A stretch of 64,000 bases of DNA from Brachionus manjavacas (Eukaryota; Rotifera; Eurotatoria; Ploima; Brachionidae). The DNA is taken from the NCBI GenBank assembly GCA_019054805.1, contig JAHQIY010000005.1, forward strand, positions 975,501-1,039,500, in the 5' to 3' direction. Positions 36,301 to 44,480 of this stretch are shown piece by piece. The number at the start of each line of letters is the position of its first letter. Position 1 is the stretch's first letter. The notes beneath the pieces were generated by a model that saw nothing but the letters and a program-made list of their open reading frames with translations, ran no database searches and was not told the origin of the DNA. Made by a program: the position numbers and the translations under genes.

Positions 36301-36712
36301 CATAAAAAATTCAAAATATATTCACTTTTATTGAGGGTATGCTCAGAAGATTTCTATCAAAAATTTTATTCCAATAGTGAAGTGACCAAATTGAAATACT
36401 TGGGCATCCGTTTAAAAGAAAATGTTCCGAATTTTTTCTCTTGAAGTTATCATCTTTTATCAGAGTTTGTCCAAACTTCCAAAAAAGCAGATCACTTGCT
36501 GTTTTAATGTTCGAAAAGTCGAACAAATCCGCATCTTTAAACTCACTAGATTCAACTAAAGCATCAAGATTTACAAGCTCATTTTGGTTAAATTTTTCGC
36601 AATAGTTGGCTACATTAATTGGTTTGGAGGCATTCAAAAATTTATAATTTTTGTTATCAAATGCTCTTGTCTTTGATGAAAAAAAATTATCTAAATCCAA
36701 TATCTCGTTCAT
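16355..36712 (-). CDS. Giant ROCO-family protein, 18 exons, ~2845 aa (whole-gene model)
   Basis: Proposed exons in coding order: 36712-36326, 36271-36184, 36128-35639, 33862-33313, 33261-32659, 31295-31103, 31049-30907, 30856-30781, 30725-30359, 30304-30136, 30089-29837, 29786-29604, 29540-29449, 29388-28969, 27021-25369, 23697-23536, 21392-19547, 17217-16355. Every junction is GT-AG, every phase matches, and the sum is 8538 nt, an exact multiple of three. Domains in order: degenerate Roc-like, dynein-stalk-like, COR-like, MBT, LRR plus EF-hand, Roc, COR, TIR-like, TIR, conserved tail. The weakest joint is exon 14 to 15, across 1.95 kb. Exon 15 has no upstream ATG, so it cannot be a first coding exon, yet a small unseen exon could split this into two genes. 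It is probably a cytoplasmic GTP-regulated signalling or immune-type scaffold; function is inferred from family. Confidence 0.7.
18091..18500. repeat. TTACGTAA-rich foldback repeat
   Basis: The segment around TGAAATCATCAAAAATTTTA and TACGTAAAATTACGTAAG (18110-18150) recurs inverted at about 18420-18485 as AAATCATCAAAAATAAATTT, then ATTACGTAAAATTACGC. The arms are imperfect. Similar palindromic ACGTAA words occur at 21820-21900, 46140-46195 and 47020-47040. Confidence 0.5.
19201..19295. repeat. Decayed arm of the foldback family
   Basis: Shares ATATTTGAAACATCG, CAATGTTATTTCAACA and ACAAAAAATTAAA with the repeats at 14.4-14.7 kb and 15.2 kb. Lies inside ROCO intron 17. Confidence 0.5.
22380..22900 (+). 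pseudogene. CR1-like reverse transcriptase C-terminal remnant (ROCO intron 16)
   Basis: Plus-strand reading gives MARPLLEIAASGWHPYL, then NEHERFQRRGIKLIPEV and LTRLDLTNFNARRLRGDLTQ. These match the RP.LEY...W.P.L......E..QRRATKLI and L....RR.RGDL...YK signatures that end ORF2 of CR1-like retrotransposons. In-frame stops are present. It lies antisense in ROCO intron 16 (21393-23535) and is a different family from the 7.4-kb element. Confidence 0.8.
23536..27021 (-). CDS. ROCO gene exons 15-16: LRRs with an EF-hand, and the Roc GTPase domain
   Basis: Exon 15 (27021-25369) and exon 16 (23697-23536) encode about residues 1339-1943. Leucine-rich repeats (LKLWYNHLNYIPPSIFELDK, later LLTLDLSFQAITQIPDEV) are interrupted by a canonical EF-hand loop, DSNSNGYLESEE, at about 1645-1656. 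After TPPPEIVRRG comes an intact Roc GTPase: P-loop GLGQAGKTT (about 1780-1788), switch II WDFAGQSVYYNTHQFFL (from about 1827) and the GTHIDQ guanine-specificity region (about 1884-1889). Exon 16 completes Roc with FFVSSYTKVGIQDLKQ. Exon 15 ends in CAG|GTAATT and exon 16 begins AAAG|GTTTCA, both phase 0. The Lys and Thr of the P-loop are present, so nucleotide binding is expected. Confidence 0.85.
23698..25368 (-). other. ROCO intron 15 (1671 nt)
   Basis: AT-rich sequence between the two Roc exons. No repeat or reading frame was recognised, although a decayed insertion could be hidden in it. Confidence 0.5.
27985..28229 (-). mobile_element. tRNA-derived SINE, copy 1 (ROCO intron 14)
   Basis: On the minus strand it opens with GCCCGTATAGCCGAATGGTT, an A-box-like start, and about 50 nt later has GAGGGTTCAAAGACC, a B-box-like element. 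The spacing is that of a tRNA head. The ~170-nt body includes GAAAAATCTTCAAAATAT, CTGCAATACGG, TTTCAT.ATAAAA, CTGGGTAATAAT and GGTGTAGATGATCA.CTCGATG. A second copy of the same order lies at 50495-50712. No cloverleaf closes fully, so it is not a functional tRNA gene. Confidence 0.7.
28969..30856 (-). CDS. ROCO gene exons 8-14: linker and MBT-type domain
   Basis: Exons 8-10 encode a charged region with CSDC (exon 9), comparable to the CPDC in the second half. Exons 11-13 (about residues 1075-1198) together make an MBT-like repeat. Exon 11 supplies HRLEARDRKNVHLIAPASI, exon 12 supplies VLIHFDGWSDNFNYW and FRPVGWAEY, and exon 13 supplies KFDWEDYLKENDLKAVPFDV. These match the MBT pattern KLEA.D..NP....A.I, IHFDGWS..YDYW, HPVGW and F.W..YL...A.P..LF. 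The domain is visible only after removing introns of 50, 63 and 60 nt, which supports the splice model. Exon 14 adds GMSLREFKGDKN, as at the start of another MBT unit, then an unrecognised segment. MBT folds bind methyl-lysine in chromatin proteins; whether this one does is unknown. Confidence 0.7.
30907..36712 (-). CDS. ROCO gene exons 1-7: degenerate Roc-like, dynein-stalk-like and COR-like segments
   Basis: Starts at a true ATG (36712). Exons 1-3 (residues 1-322) contain SIVLTFDAS and SSILVLGVGKDNDN, which resemble the late strands of a Roc GTPase, but there is no P-loop and no GTP-specificity motif. Exon 4 (about 322-505) has a coiled coil leading into APPAAALSVAEALCYL, then NFNPDYVGKISRAAAILCNW. 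That closely resembles the microtubule-binding stalk of dynein heavy chains (PP..V...EAV, F.P..V...S.A...LC.W). Exons 5-7 (506-818) look like a COR domain: FLITDLSWFKNIVDVLF, the DPFDWDEEC junction, and LKLWRNGFLYED matching WKKGSLLKKN in the second COR of the same protein. Short introns are 50-55 nt; two introns are 1776 and 1363 nt. Confidence 0.65.
31296..32658 (-). other. ROCO intron 5 (1363 nt) with a basic-tail fragment
   Basis: Contains a 72-codon minus-strand reading frame at 31634-31852 ending in KKQKNRKKKRARPKKIKK. The end resembles the AT-hook-like tails that follow SWIM fingers in MULE-type transposases (compare VQVKKRGRPPKS at 55.2 kb). Too short and compositionally biased to call firmly. 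Confidence 0.35.
33863..35638 (-). other. ROCO intron 3 (1776 nt)
   Basis: Largely A/T. A duplicated word, GAAAATTAATTTTATT, occurs twice at 34117-34151. A plus-strand mini-frame at 34321-34428 (MSEHFGVDSRYRLVKIPTEV, then KLGQKRKIPQKK) resembles the tail of SWIM-finger transposases. A mixed-composition patch near 35205-35255 (GGAGTCCGGGCGGAGCCCTG) is unexplained. Confidence 0.4.
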
Positions 36713-38375
36713 TCTAAATTTAATAATAGAAACAATAAATAAAATAAAATTGTTAATTCGAATTATTATTGATAAGTTTCCTAGACAACTTATTTTTAAA
36801 GGTTATGTAAGACTAAAACTTTGCTTAAAATGAATGATTAACAATTTCTTATTAAATATTTGACAAATATATAAATAGTAATTTGATTGAGAATAAGTGG
36901 TTTAGTGCAAAAATTATGATTTTAAATTGCGATCAAATTTTTTTTTTTAATTTAAGATAACCAAAATAATATAATTATAATTAAAAAAAAATTTGGTTTT
37001 GACGCTCTAATTGATCCTTTAGGTTGTGTTAGGTGTATAGTTTCTCAAAATGTTCGGTACAAATTCATATTTCTCGCTCAAGTAGCTTTTGAATGAAGGG
37101 GTTGTTTTAATCTGTTGAATAATTTTTACAAATTTATAAATCATAAATTAAAACTTATTTTTTAATAAATTATTAAAGAGGCATTAGTTAAGTTTTAAAG
37201 CATATGCTATCTGCTCTTTATTATTGGAAAATTGAGATCTTTCAAAACACTTGGTCTAAAGATTAGTTGAACGCTTAATGATTCTTTTCAAGGTATTCAA
37301 AAATTAAGCTAAAAGATTACAAGGACAAGTAATATCAATAAAAAGAGAGTTTGTTTAATGGTTGCTAGTAGAGCAATCATTATATAACAGTAAATTTCCA
37401 AAAAAAAAATGATTTTATTTTTAACTAATAAATTTCTTTTCAGTCTGAAAATATGTAAAAATTCTGTGTGTTTTTAAACAATTTAATAATAAATCTTTTT
37501 TATCAAAATGTCCCAAATAATAAGTTTTACTAACGCAAATTAATTTAAAAAATTTTTGAAATTTAAAGCTTAAATTGAGTTCCATTATTTTTTTTTTCAT
37601 TAAAAAAAATAAAAACTAAGTAAAATTGGCATCCCTATTCAGAGATGCTCAATTGTATTCCTATAGAAGGTAGAAAAAATAAAAAAAAAGTAATAACGGT
37701 GGTGAAGTCTGGAGAAAAAGAATTACAAAAAATTTTCTAACTAATTGAAAACAAGTTTTATAGCAATTATTTTTAAAAATAAATGTTAAACATTTTTAAT
37801 AGTTTTTCGGTAAACGTAAACAGGAATATAAACAGTACTAATGATAAGTTTTTTTGACTTTATTTCTGTATTTATAAAGCTTTTTTATATTTTTATTTTA
37901 TTATCACTTTATTTTTTGATTTTAAAAAATATTTTGCTTTGCTTTAATTTTCTCGAAACTTTACTGCCGCTAAGAACATCAAAGTATAAATACATGAGAT
38001 AAAAGAGAAAAGAGTTATTTAAAATAAATTCTTCAAATATAAATTAATGAAAAACAAAAGTTTCAGCTCAATAGTATTTTCATTATTATTCTAAATTTTA
38101 TAAGAAAATTTATCTTTTTTATCTATATTTTTTTGACTGGTTCAAACAATTAAAATTTAATATATCATTAGAAATTTTTTAATCGAAATTGCCTTGATGA
38201 TTAATTTTAATTAGATTCTTATTTTTAACAAATTATTCTATATTTTAATAAAAAATACTTTCGTACAACGAGAAAAAATAAAAAATCAGCATAAAAATTT
38301 CATTTATTGTATAATTTTAAAGACTTCTTTATAAAACGCCTTTGCCTGATAAACAGACTGGTAAACTAAAATACA
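36713..38375. other. Intergenic between the ROCO start and the vWA gene end
   Basis: AT-rich sequence that must hold the ROCO promoter and the vWA gene's 3' flank. A minus-strand AATAAA (plus TTTATT at 38303-38308) lies about 70 nt past the vWA stop codon. No other feature was recognised. Confidence 0.45.
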
Positions 38376-40112
38376 TTAATTTTTTGATGAATTCAAATCA
38401 ATCTCTTTTAAAAATTTGGTCAGACCATTTACTCTCAGATTTGATTCAATTTTCTCCAAGTCACCAGCGAAAGATTTCGAAGATTTAGAACAAATGCTTC
38501 CTAGAATGGAATCTAATTTTGTCAAATCAGGCCTTGCTCGAGAAAATTTAAACTGCATCACGTCTGGTACATTTTCCCTCAAAAAGTTTCTATACATTTG
38601 TCCTTCACTGTGTTGTTGGTTCAAGAATGAGACGAAAATTAGGCACGCTGGATAAACATTCTTTCTGTATTCCATAAACAACTCAAAAAATCTCCAACTC
38701 TTTCCATCTTTTGTTTCTGCATCTGTGTTTTCCTCTTCATCTGTGACAATGATAAAAGTTTTGATTTCTTCTTTTTTGTCGAAATATGGAACCAAACTAG
38801 CAGCCGGTGAAGTCGATCCGCTCGCTCTGGTATCATAAGCCACTTGCAAAACATCTTTTATATCTTTTGGCTCTAGTGTTGATTTAAAGTTTTGATGATT
38901 AAAAAACGATAGTTTAGCTTCGCAAATTGTTGCCAATAAAGAACTAATGATGGTGGATGTTCGAATGGCCACATTCATTGAGCTGCTTGCATCTCCTAGA
39001 ACAGCAACTGGTGATGAGAGTGTCGAACGAAAGCTCTTCAGGTTTTTCTCTGCAATTGGAATTAATAAAGATAGCAAAGATTCTGAATTTAATGTATTGT
39101 TTTTTCCAATGTAGTCTTTAAATAACAACAGTCTTTCCATTAGTTTTCCATATCCCAATTCCACTTTTTCACCTCTTTCCAATCTGGCTCGAATTATGTC
39201 ATCTACTTCAGGGCAATGTAAATCTTCATAATACCACAGAATTGTATCCAGCTTAGCTTGTCTTTCAGCAATTACTTTTTTGGATTGATTGTTCAAAGAG
39301 GTTTTAAAATTTTTCACTAGTCTATATGGAATGTCAAAGTCGGAAATTACTTGATTCACATTTTCACTGTTTATATTGCGACATTTTTCAACTTTTGAAC
39401 CTTCAGGAGGACTTTGACCATAACAAAACGGCAAAAACCATGGAGCGTTTGGAAAGTCTTTTTCCGAATTAAAATGACAAAGATCTGCTAGTTTTTTCCA
39501 CGGTTCAGTTGGTAAGCAAAGGGCAAAAAACTCGAAATCCTTGGATTCCAATTTTCTCACCCATCTTTTGAATTTGTTTGCCATTGCTCCACTAAACGAT
39601 CCAGCTTTAGGCTTAAGAGCTTCTAAATTGTGAATGTTTTTTTTAATCTCGGCCATTTTCTTGGTCTTAATCACAGCTCCTGATTTGGTTATTCTCTCTA
39701 TTTTTTTGTCAATGGCTCTCTTCTGTCTTTGACTGTCCAAAATAGTCACTGCTTTTAGAGCATCTGTAAATCCATTTTCACTGTTTAGAAAATAATCGAT
39801 CAGTTCATTGTCGTTGCGAGCAAACGCCGCAGCCAAAGCCCTTGATCTTGCATTAGGTACCAAATCGATAGAGTACTCTTCAAAGGCTATCATGGTAGCG
39901 AGATATTTTTCGCGATTGGTACATTGGGCGTCATAATGCTGATCAAAAGTGGCATTTTTGGAAAAAAATTCTGTCGAGTCTTTGTTAATGTCTAAATTAA
40001 GGGGTTCATCTGCTACTTCTTTGGCTTTAATTGGACTTTTTCTCGGCCGGATGTTTTTCGAGGTCTTTTTGGACTTTTTACTAAAAAATTTTTTATTCTT
40101 GTTAGGTCGCAT
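38376..40112 (-). CDS. vWA-domain protein with intact MIDAS (TROVE/Ro60-like architecture)
   Basis: 578 residues from the ATG at 40112; the frame is open upstream but without an ATG. The Lys-rich N-terminus looks nuclear or nucleic-acid-directed. A helical region follows, including NARSRALAAAFARNDNELID (about 86-105), then a Trp-rich middle part. The C-terminal third is a von Willebrand factor A fold with a complete metal-ion site: DASSS at about 374-378, Thr in SGSTSPAAS at about 434, and Asp in IIVTDEEEN at about 458. A helical repeat domain followed by a MIDAS vWA domain is the layout of Ro60/TROVE proteins, but I cannot trace the TROVE domain itself, so orthology is not claimed. Intronless. 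A splice-acceptor-like ATTCAG lies just before the ATG, so a 5' exon is possible. Confidence 0.75.
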   Translation of the reverse strand: MRPNKNKKFFSKKSKKTSKNIRPRKSPIKAKEVADEPLNLDINKDSTEFFSKNATFDQHYDAQCTNREKYLATMIAFEEYSIDLVPNARSRALAAAFARNDNELIDYFLNSENGFTDALKAVTILDSQRQKRAIDKKIERITKSGAVIKTKKMAEIKKNIHNLEALKPKAGSFSGAMANKFKRWVRKLESKDFEFFALCLPTEPWKKLADLCHFNSEKDFPNAPWFLPFCYGQSPPEGSKVEKCRNINSENVNQVISDFDIPYRLVKNFKTSLNNQSKKVIAERQAKLDTILWYYEDLHCPEVDDIIRARLERGEKVELGYGKLMERLLLFKDYIGKNNTLNSESLLSLLIPIAEKNLKSFRSTLSSPVAVLGDASSSMNVAIRTSTIISSLLATICEAKLSFFNHQNFKSTLEPKDIKDVLQVAYDTRASGSTSPAASLVPYFDKKEEIKTFIIVTDEEENTDAETKDGKSWRFFELFMEYRKNVYPACLIFVSFLNQQHSEGQMYRNFLRENVPDVMQFKFSRARPDLTKLDSILGSICSKSSKSFAGDLEKIESNLRVNGLTKFLKEIDLNSSKN

Positions 40113-40479
40113 TTTCTGAATATATTTTTTAAAAAGCAATAGTAGAATTGAAAGTTTTTATAAGTGATTAGAATTTCACAACCTTTGAAATATTTTCAGT
40201 GATTGAGAAATTATTGTTTCCAAAACATTAAAATTTGAAAAATTATGTATTTTTCGCATGTTTAGACTTGATTGAATTTTTTCTTTAATGAAATTTAATT
40301 CAATACTGTTTCTCTCAGTTTCTATAATAAACTCAAAGATTTTTTTTTAATTTAAAATTAAATAATATATTGTTCCATTTTTCGTATTCATAACTAGATT
40401 ATTTTTCTTTAATCTTAATAATGTGATAAAAAAAAACATTCTTTTTTTACTTTTATTCTTCATTATTTGATCTGGAAAG

Positions 40480-40920
40480 ATAATAATAATTAAAAAAAAA
40501 AGATAATAATAACAAATAACGCTGCGGCAAGCAAACTTGCGATGTATAGATGGTCCAATATCTGAAAGTTGGTTTTAGCTGACCGAGGATACTCGTTGCT
40601 CTGTTGGCTTGTGTTAGAATATTGTTAGTGAACTTCACCGGGATCCTTCTCAGTGTCGACAAAGACTAGTGCACTCCTGAAGTCAAGATCCTCCATTAGT
40701 AGCTCAGACTTTGCGAAATGGGTCTTGTCAGGCCTACTGAAGCTAATACTTATCTACATTGAAAAGCAAGCGCCACTTGTTCTTGCTTTTTAGGCGAAAA
40801 GCCTAAAAAGATGACTGACAACCGTGGGCATGTCTTTGATGAAGATGACGAACAGGAACAGGGTCTAAGAACACTCCCTTGAAGAACTCCACTCGAAACA
40901 AAAAAAGATGCTTCAAAATT
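40480..40920 (-). pseudogene. Reverse transcriptase remnant (CR1/LINE-like), minus strand
   Basis: Reading downward from 40920: VSSGVLQGSVLRP, then after a frameshift FVIFIKDMP. This is the GVPQGSVLGP...F..FINDLP block of non-LTR reverse transcriptases. Later come KNKWRLLFNVDK (for W...FN..K), a DPGEVH segment, and ANRATSILGQLKPTF with the ILDHLYIASLL end. The FADD catalytic motif is lost in the gap. Base composition is visibly richer in G/C than the flanks. Confidence 0.75.
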
Positions 40921-41100
40921 TTATAAGACAATAAAAATATTAAAATACAGAATAAATAATAATTTTAAATACAAATATTTATTTGATAATTTTTAATGAA
41001 AATGATAATGTAGTATGGTGACATGATCAGACTATAAATATAACTTGTTACTTAAATAGAAAAGAGATTCAGTTGTTATTTCTAAACTCATTTTAAATAA

Positions 41101-41180
41101 AGTGTTTAACTAAATACTTAGCTTATTATTCAAGGCCGAGTGTGTGAATAATAAGTATTTAGTTAAATATTCAAAACACT
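41101..41180. repeat. 80-bp near-palindromic hairpin
   Basis: The left arm AGTGTTTAACTAAATACTTA (41101-41120), plus the following TTATTATTCA, pairs with the right arm TGAATAATAAGTATTTAGTT (41145-41164), plus the distal AAAACACT. The loop is about 12 nt. It could be a very small foldback element or the scar of one; no target duplication is obvious. Confidence 0.65.
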
Positions 41181-41380
41181 AATTTAGTAAAAATTATAAA
41201 AAACATTCTGATTTGATTTTTTGTTAAAATTTGATTTTTTTTTATTCTAAAATGTATTTTTTAATCAATTTTAATTTTTAAAATTATTTTTGAAAAAGTT
41301 ATTAATGTTTTATTTGAAACAAATTGCTTCCAACATTACCCTCTCTGCTGCATTATTCTTTTTCTTGTTCTTCAGCTGAT

Positions 41381-41893
41381 TTACTTGAATACAAGCTCAT
41401 TGCTGATGGTTTCTGATATCTGACCAGAACCTTCAATTTGGCTCACTCTGCTAAAACTTGGCTTTGATTTGAGAAAGAATTCTCTTGTGTAGTTAAATTT
41501 TTTCTTAAAACTTTTCTTAGAAATTAATTCAAAAAAAGGTATTTTTAAATAGTTTGGTATTTCTCCATCATCAATAAGGAACATGGCTTCTTCTCTTGAG
41601 TATCTTGCGACTACGTCAGCTTCTTTGTCCTGAAAGCTTCGTATACCAATCAATATAAAATCACTCAGTCTAAAGTAAATATTTTTTAAATTTCCCCGAA
41701 TATGGCATATTCGAATTAAACCATCAGAACATATAGCTTTTAGACATCCATTTCCAAGTTTTTGAAAAACGACAGCATACGACGTTTCTGGGTCAGCGCG
41801 AATCAAATTTTGAAAGCTTATTTGCTTTTTATTTAGTTTTCTTTTTGTTGTAAATTTTTTCATTTTAAATGAATAAATAAATAATTTGAACAT
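41381..41893 (-). CDS. Divergent eIF1A-like protein
   Basis: 170 residues, intronless, with an S1-like OB fold of translation initiation factor 1A. The match runs through the core: YAVVFQKLGNGCLKAICSDG, IRICHIRGNL, LSDFILIGIRSFQDKEADVV and RYSREEA, against the eIF1A pattern YAQV.K.LGNGR.EA.CFDG..RLCHIRGK, SDIIL.GLRD.QD.KADVI and KY..DEA. eIF1A binds the 40S ribosomal subunit and promotes scanning. Many otherwise invariant positions differ, and the acidic C-terminal tail of true eIF1A is replaced by a basic Phe/Ser/Lys-rich tail. A second ATG at 41863 (MKKFTTKRKLNKKQ) gives a more typical basic N-terminus and may be the real start. It is likely a paralogue, perhaps a retrocopy, rather than the housekeeping gene. 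Confidence 0.8.
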   Translation of the reverse strand: MFKLFIYSFKMKKFTTKRKLNKKQISFQNLIRADPETSYAVVFQKLGNGCLKAICSDGLIRICHIRGNLKNIYFRLSDFILIGIRSFQDKEADVVARYSREEAMFLIDDGEIPNYLKIPFFELISKKSFKKKFNYTREFFLKSKPSFSRVSQIEGSGQISETISNELVFK

Positions 41894-43000
41894 AGTTGCT
41901 TATTTAAATGTATATCTTTTGAAGCATTATCTCAAATTTAGCAAAAATATCTTAGTATGTTCATAATAATTTAAAATTCGCATCGAATTTAATACTTTTT
42001 ATTTTTATTTTAATTAATTAATAAACATTTCAAAGTAAATTAGATTTTGAAAAATCTTCTAAAATAGCTAGCAAAAAATCTTTCAAGATTAAGTTAAGAC
42101 CAAGTCACGACTTGACTTTTAATTTTTTTTTCAGTAAAACGTCAAATCATCACTTGGGTTTAATGTCTCGTTTATTTTCATTATTACTAAATTATCGTTT
42201 TTGTAAAAATTGAATTTAAAATTTTAAAGTTTATTAAAACATAAAACTTGAAATGTTTTAGTAAAGATTTGAATTGACTATTTGGTTGTATGACTAGAAA
42301 AATAACGACTTGAAGAACAACTCTGCACAACTGCATCGTCTGAATGATTAATTCAATTGTATTTTAACAATCATAAAGCAGACCTATTGTCCTTCGAACT
42401 TAGCTTGAGAAGTTCTGATTTTATTTGTTGCTAACAACACTCTTTGAAAAGAAACCAGAAATTGTTGATGAGGAAATCATGGAAAATAAAGCATTCAAAA
42501 TGATGTAAGATTGTACTATTTTCCAGGCGTTGATAAAGATAATTCGCTACAATTAGTATTAGTATTATTAGTATTACTATTAGAAGAAGTAGTAGTAGTA
42601 GTAATTTTATGCGACAAGCCTCAACCCTTGTAGAACAACACAAGATATGTTTGGTTAGCTGTCTGATATTTTGATGGGTCAGTATTGTTATTTTTTTTTA
42701 AAGATTGGAGTTATTAAGGCTTCTTTTAGTTATTAGTTGTTTTAGTTCTTGGTTTATCAACGTTTCTGCTTTTTCTAATGACTTTGTGGTGTTTAATTTT
42801 CAGAATAAATATGTCCCATGCTGATTATATAATATAATGAATAATTTTTAACAGCTGTAAATTGCTGATATTCATTTAGACATACTAGCCCTGGTTGTAC
42901 TTGAAACTAAAACTCGCAGATATTTTTGATGTGCAAGTATCAGGCTGGTATTCCGGTAATAGCATAATTTGTCATTGTGCTGGCGTAGTGTATTCGATAG
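41894..43000. other. Intergenic; trinucleotide repeat at 42553-42604
   Basis: AT-rich upstream flank of the eIF1A-like gene. An (ATT AGT)/(GTA)-type trinucleotide microsatellite lies at 42553-42604. DNA of mixed composition after about 42400 probably belongs to the decayed retrotransposon that becomes readable from 43 kb. Confidence 0.45.
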
Positions 43001-44480
43001 GGTAAGCAAGTGTTAATGAAAAGGGAGTGTTAAATAAACTTATGTCAACTTTTGAGTCGATAAATTTGCTTCCTCGAATGTACTCATTCGCAAACACAAA
43101 CAAGTACCCGAGGTGAATCTTTTGTGGTTGGACTCCTATGTCTTTCTTTGAGTGTTATAGAAACTACGTCAGCTATCAATATCAATATCTCAACGTCGGT
43201 AGGGATTCCAGACGCCCACTGCAAACTCGAGCTGCGGCCCTACAAATGACTTGAAAAGCATATTTACCAGCTAACACGAAAAGAAAGTTAATGTTTTCTT
43301 ATTTCTGCATGCTACCAAAGTGGCCCTAACTGCTGCTCACTTGGCCTATCCCCCAGACTTGATAGCACTTCAATGATTATTCCTAAGTCCCGCTCTATGA
43401 TTGTTTTTGCAAGCTTTTGGCATTTCATTTTGTATTCAAATCATTTGTTGTCTGCTCCAAGATGCATCACTAAGCATTCTTCTTATTAAACCATTTGCCA
43501 AAGATTTTCCCGTTCAAAGATATTTTCGTGATCTTTTTGAAATTTACTAGTGTCATCAGCATTACAGAATCCTTAAGCTTTGTGTCGTCTTTCAGATCTC
43601 TTTCAGATTTCATGATGTATTGTACACTGAAAGCTGGATCAGGCTGTGACCCAACCAAAATAAGGCTTAGCGTGTTTGACTGTTGAAAATGAGGTCGGCT
43701 CATCAAAAACTGAGAGAAAGAATTCACTAAATCTGTTGCATATACTAGCTTTTTCCGTAATGAAAAGTGTATTTTGTTCTAGTAGCAAAGCGGCGATGAG
43801 TATAATTTTTTTGGGTTTCTTTTCGGTAACTTAGACAATTTGAATTCAAAATCGATTATTCTATGTCTGACAACATACCCGATATTCTTAAACATTGTTT
43901 CGATTTCAAGTCAAATAACAAGTCATTGATAGATAATTTTCTTTTCTCCAATTGAAGAGTTTATAATCAAGTTTATCAGTCTTTATGAATTTATGAATTT
44001 ATCTGAAATCGCAAGCTACAATGGCTCCTTGATGCATTACTGACTAATGAAGGGCCGATTTCTACTTGAGAGACTTGATTTGGATTATTGACTAGAATTA
44101 GTTCAAGGAGACTTAAAGCTTGAATACATTAATGAAAGTATTCCCATTTTCAAGTATCACAAAGCTTGAACTGCTGATCACTTCAATAACAATTGCACTT
44201 TGGGATGACACGTTGACAAGCACTAGAGAACCATTTTCTTCTCATTCAATTTCTGGCATATTAAAGTCTCTCATTACAACCACTACCGAGAATGATTTGC
44301 ATCAGTCGTGCTGCAGCTTCAAGTGATTTTGCAATAATGGATCACTTTTGATGGTAAAGTCTTTGTCGACTAGAATACAAACACCTCAGCGACTGAGCTG
44401 TCATTTAACCAATTATGTATGGCAGAGAACTTGATACGCAGGCCTATTTTCTATAGAAAGATAAATTACAAATCGGGATA
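43000..44480 (-). pseudogene. Decayed non-LTR retrotransposon: endonuclease and RT tail pieces
   Basis: On the minus strand, 44330-43900 shows endonuclease (EEP) remnants: VVVMRDFNMPEIE for the GDFN(Y/M)P.I motif, then ELILVNNPNQVSQVEIGPSL for LDL(V/I)LTN...V.......L. Around 43450-43190 are ERDLGIIIEVL and MLFKSFVGPQLEFAVGVWNP, the ERDLGV and LY...VRP.LE(Y/F)....W.P segments of the RT C-terminus. Frames are broken many times. The two parts are in the right order for one element with the central RT lost. Confidence 0.7.

Noticed and set aside
43470-43727. 85-codon minus-strand ORF as a gene
   Set aside because: Lies between endonuclease and RT remnants of the same decayed retrotransposon and shows no independent domain.
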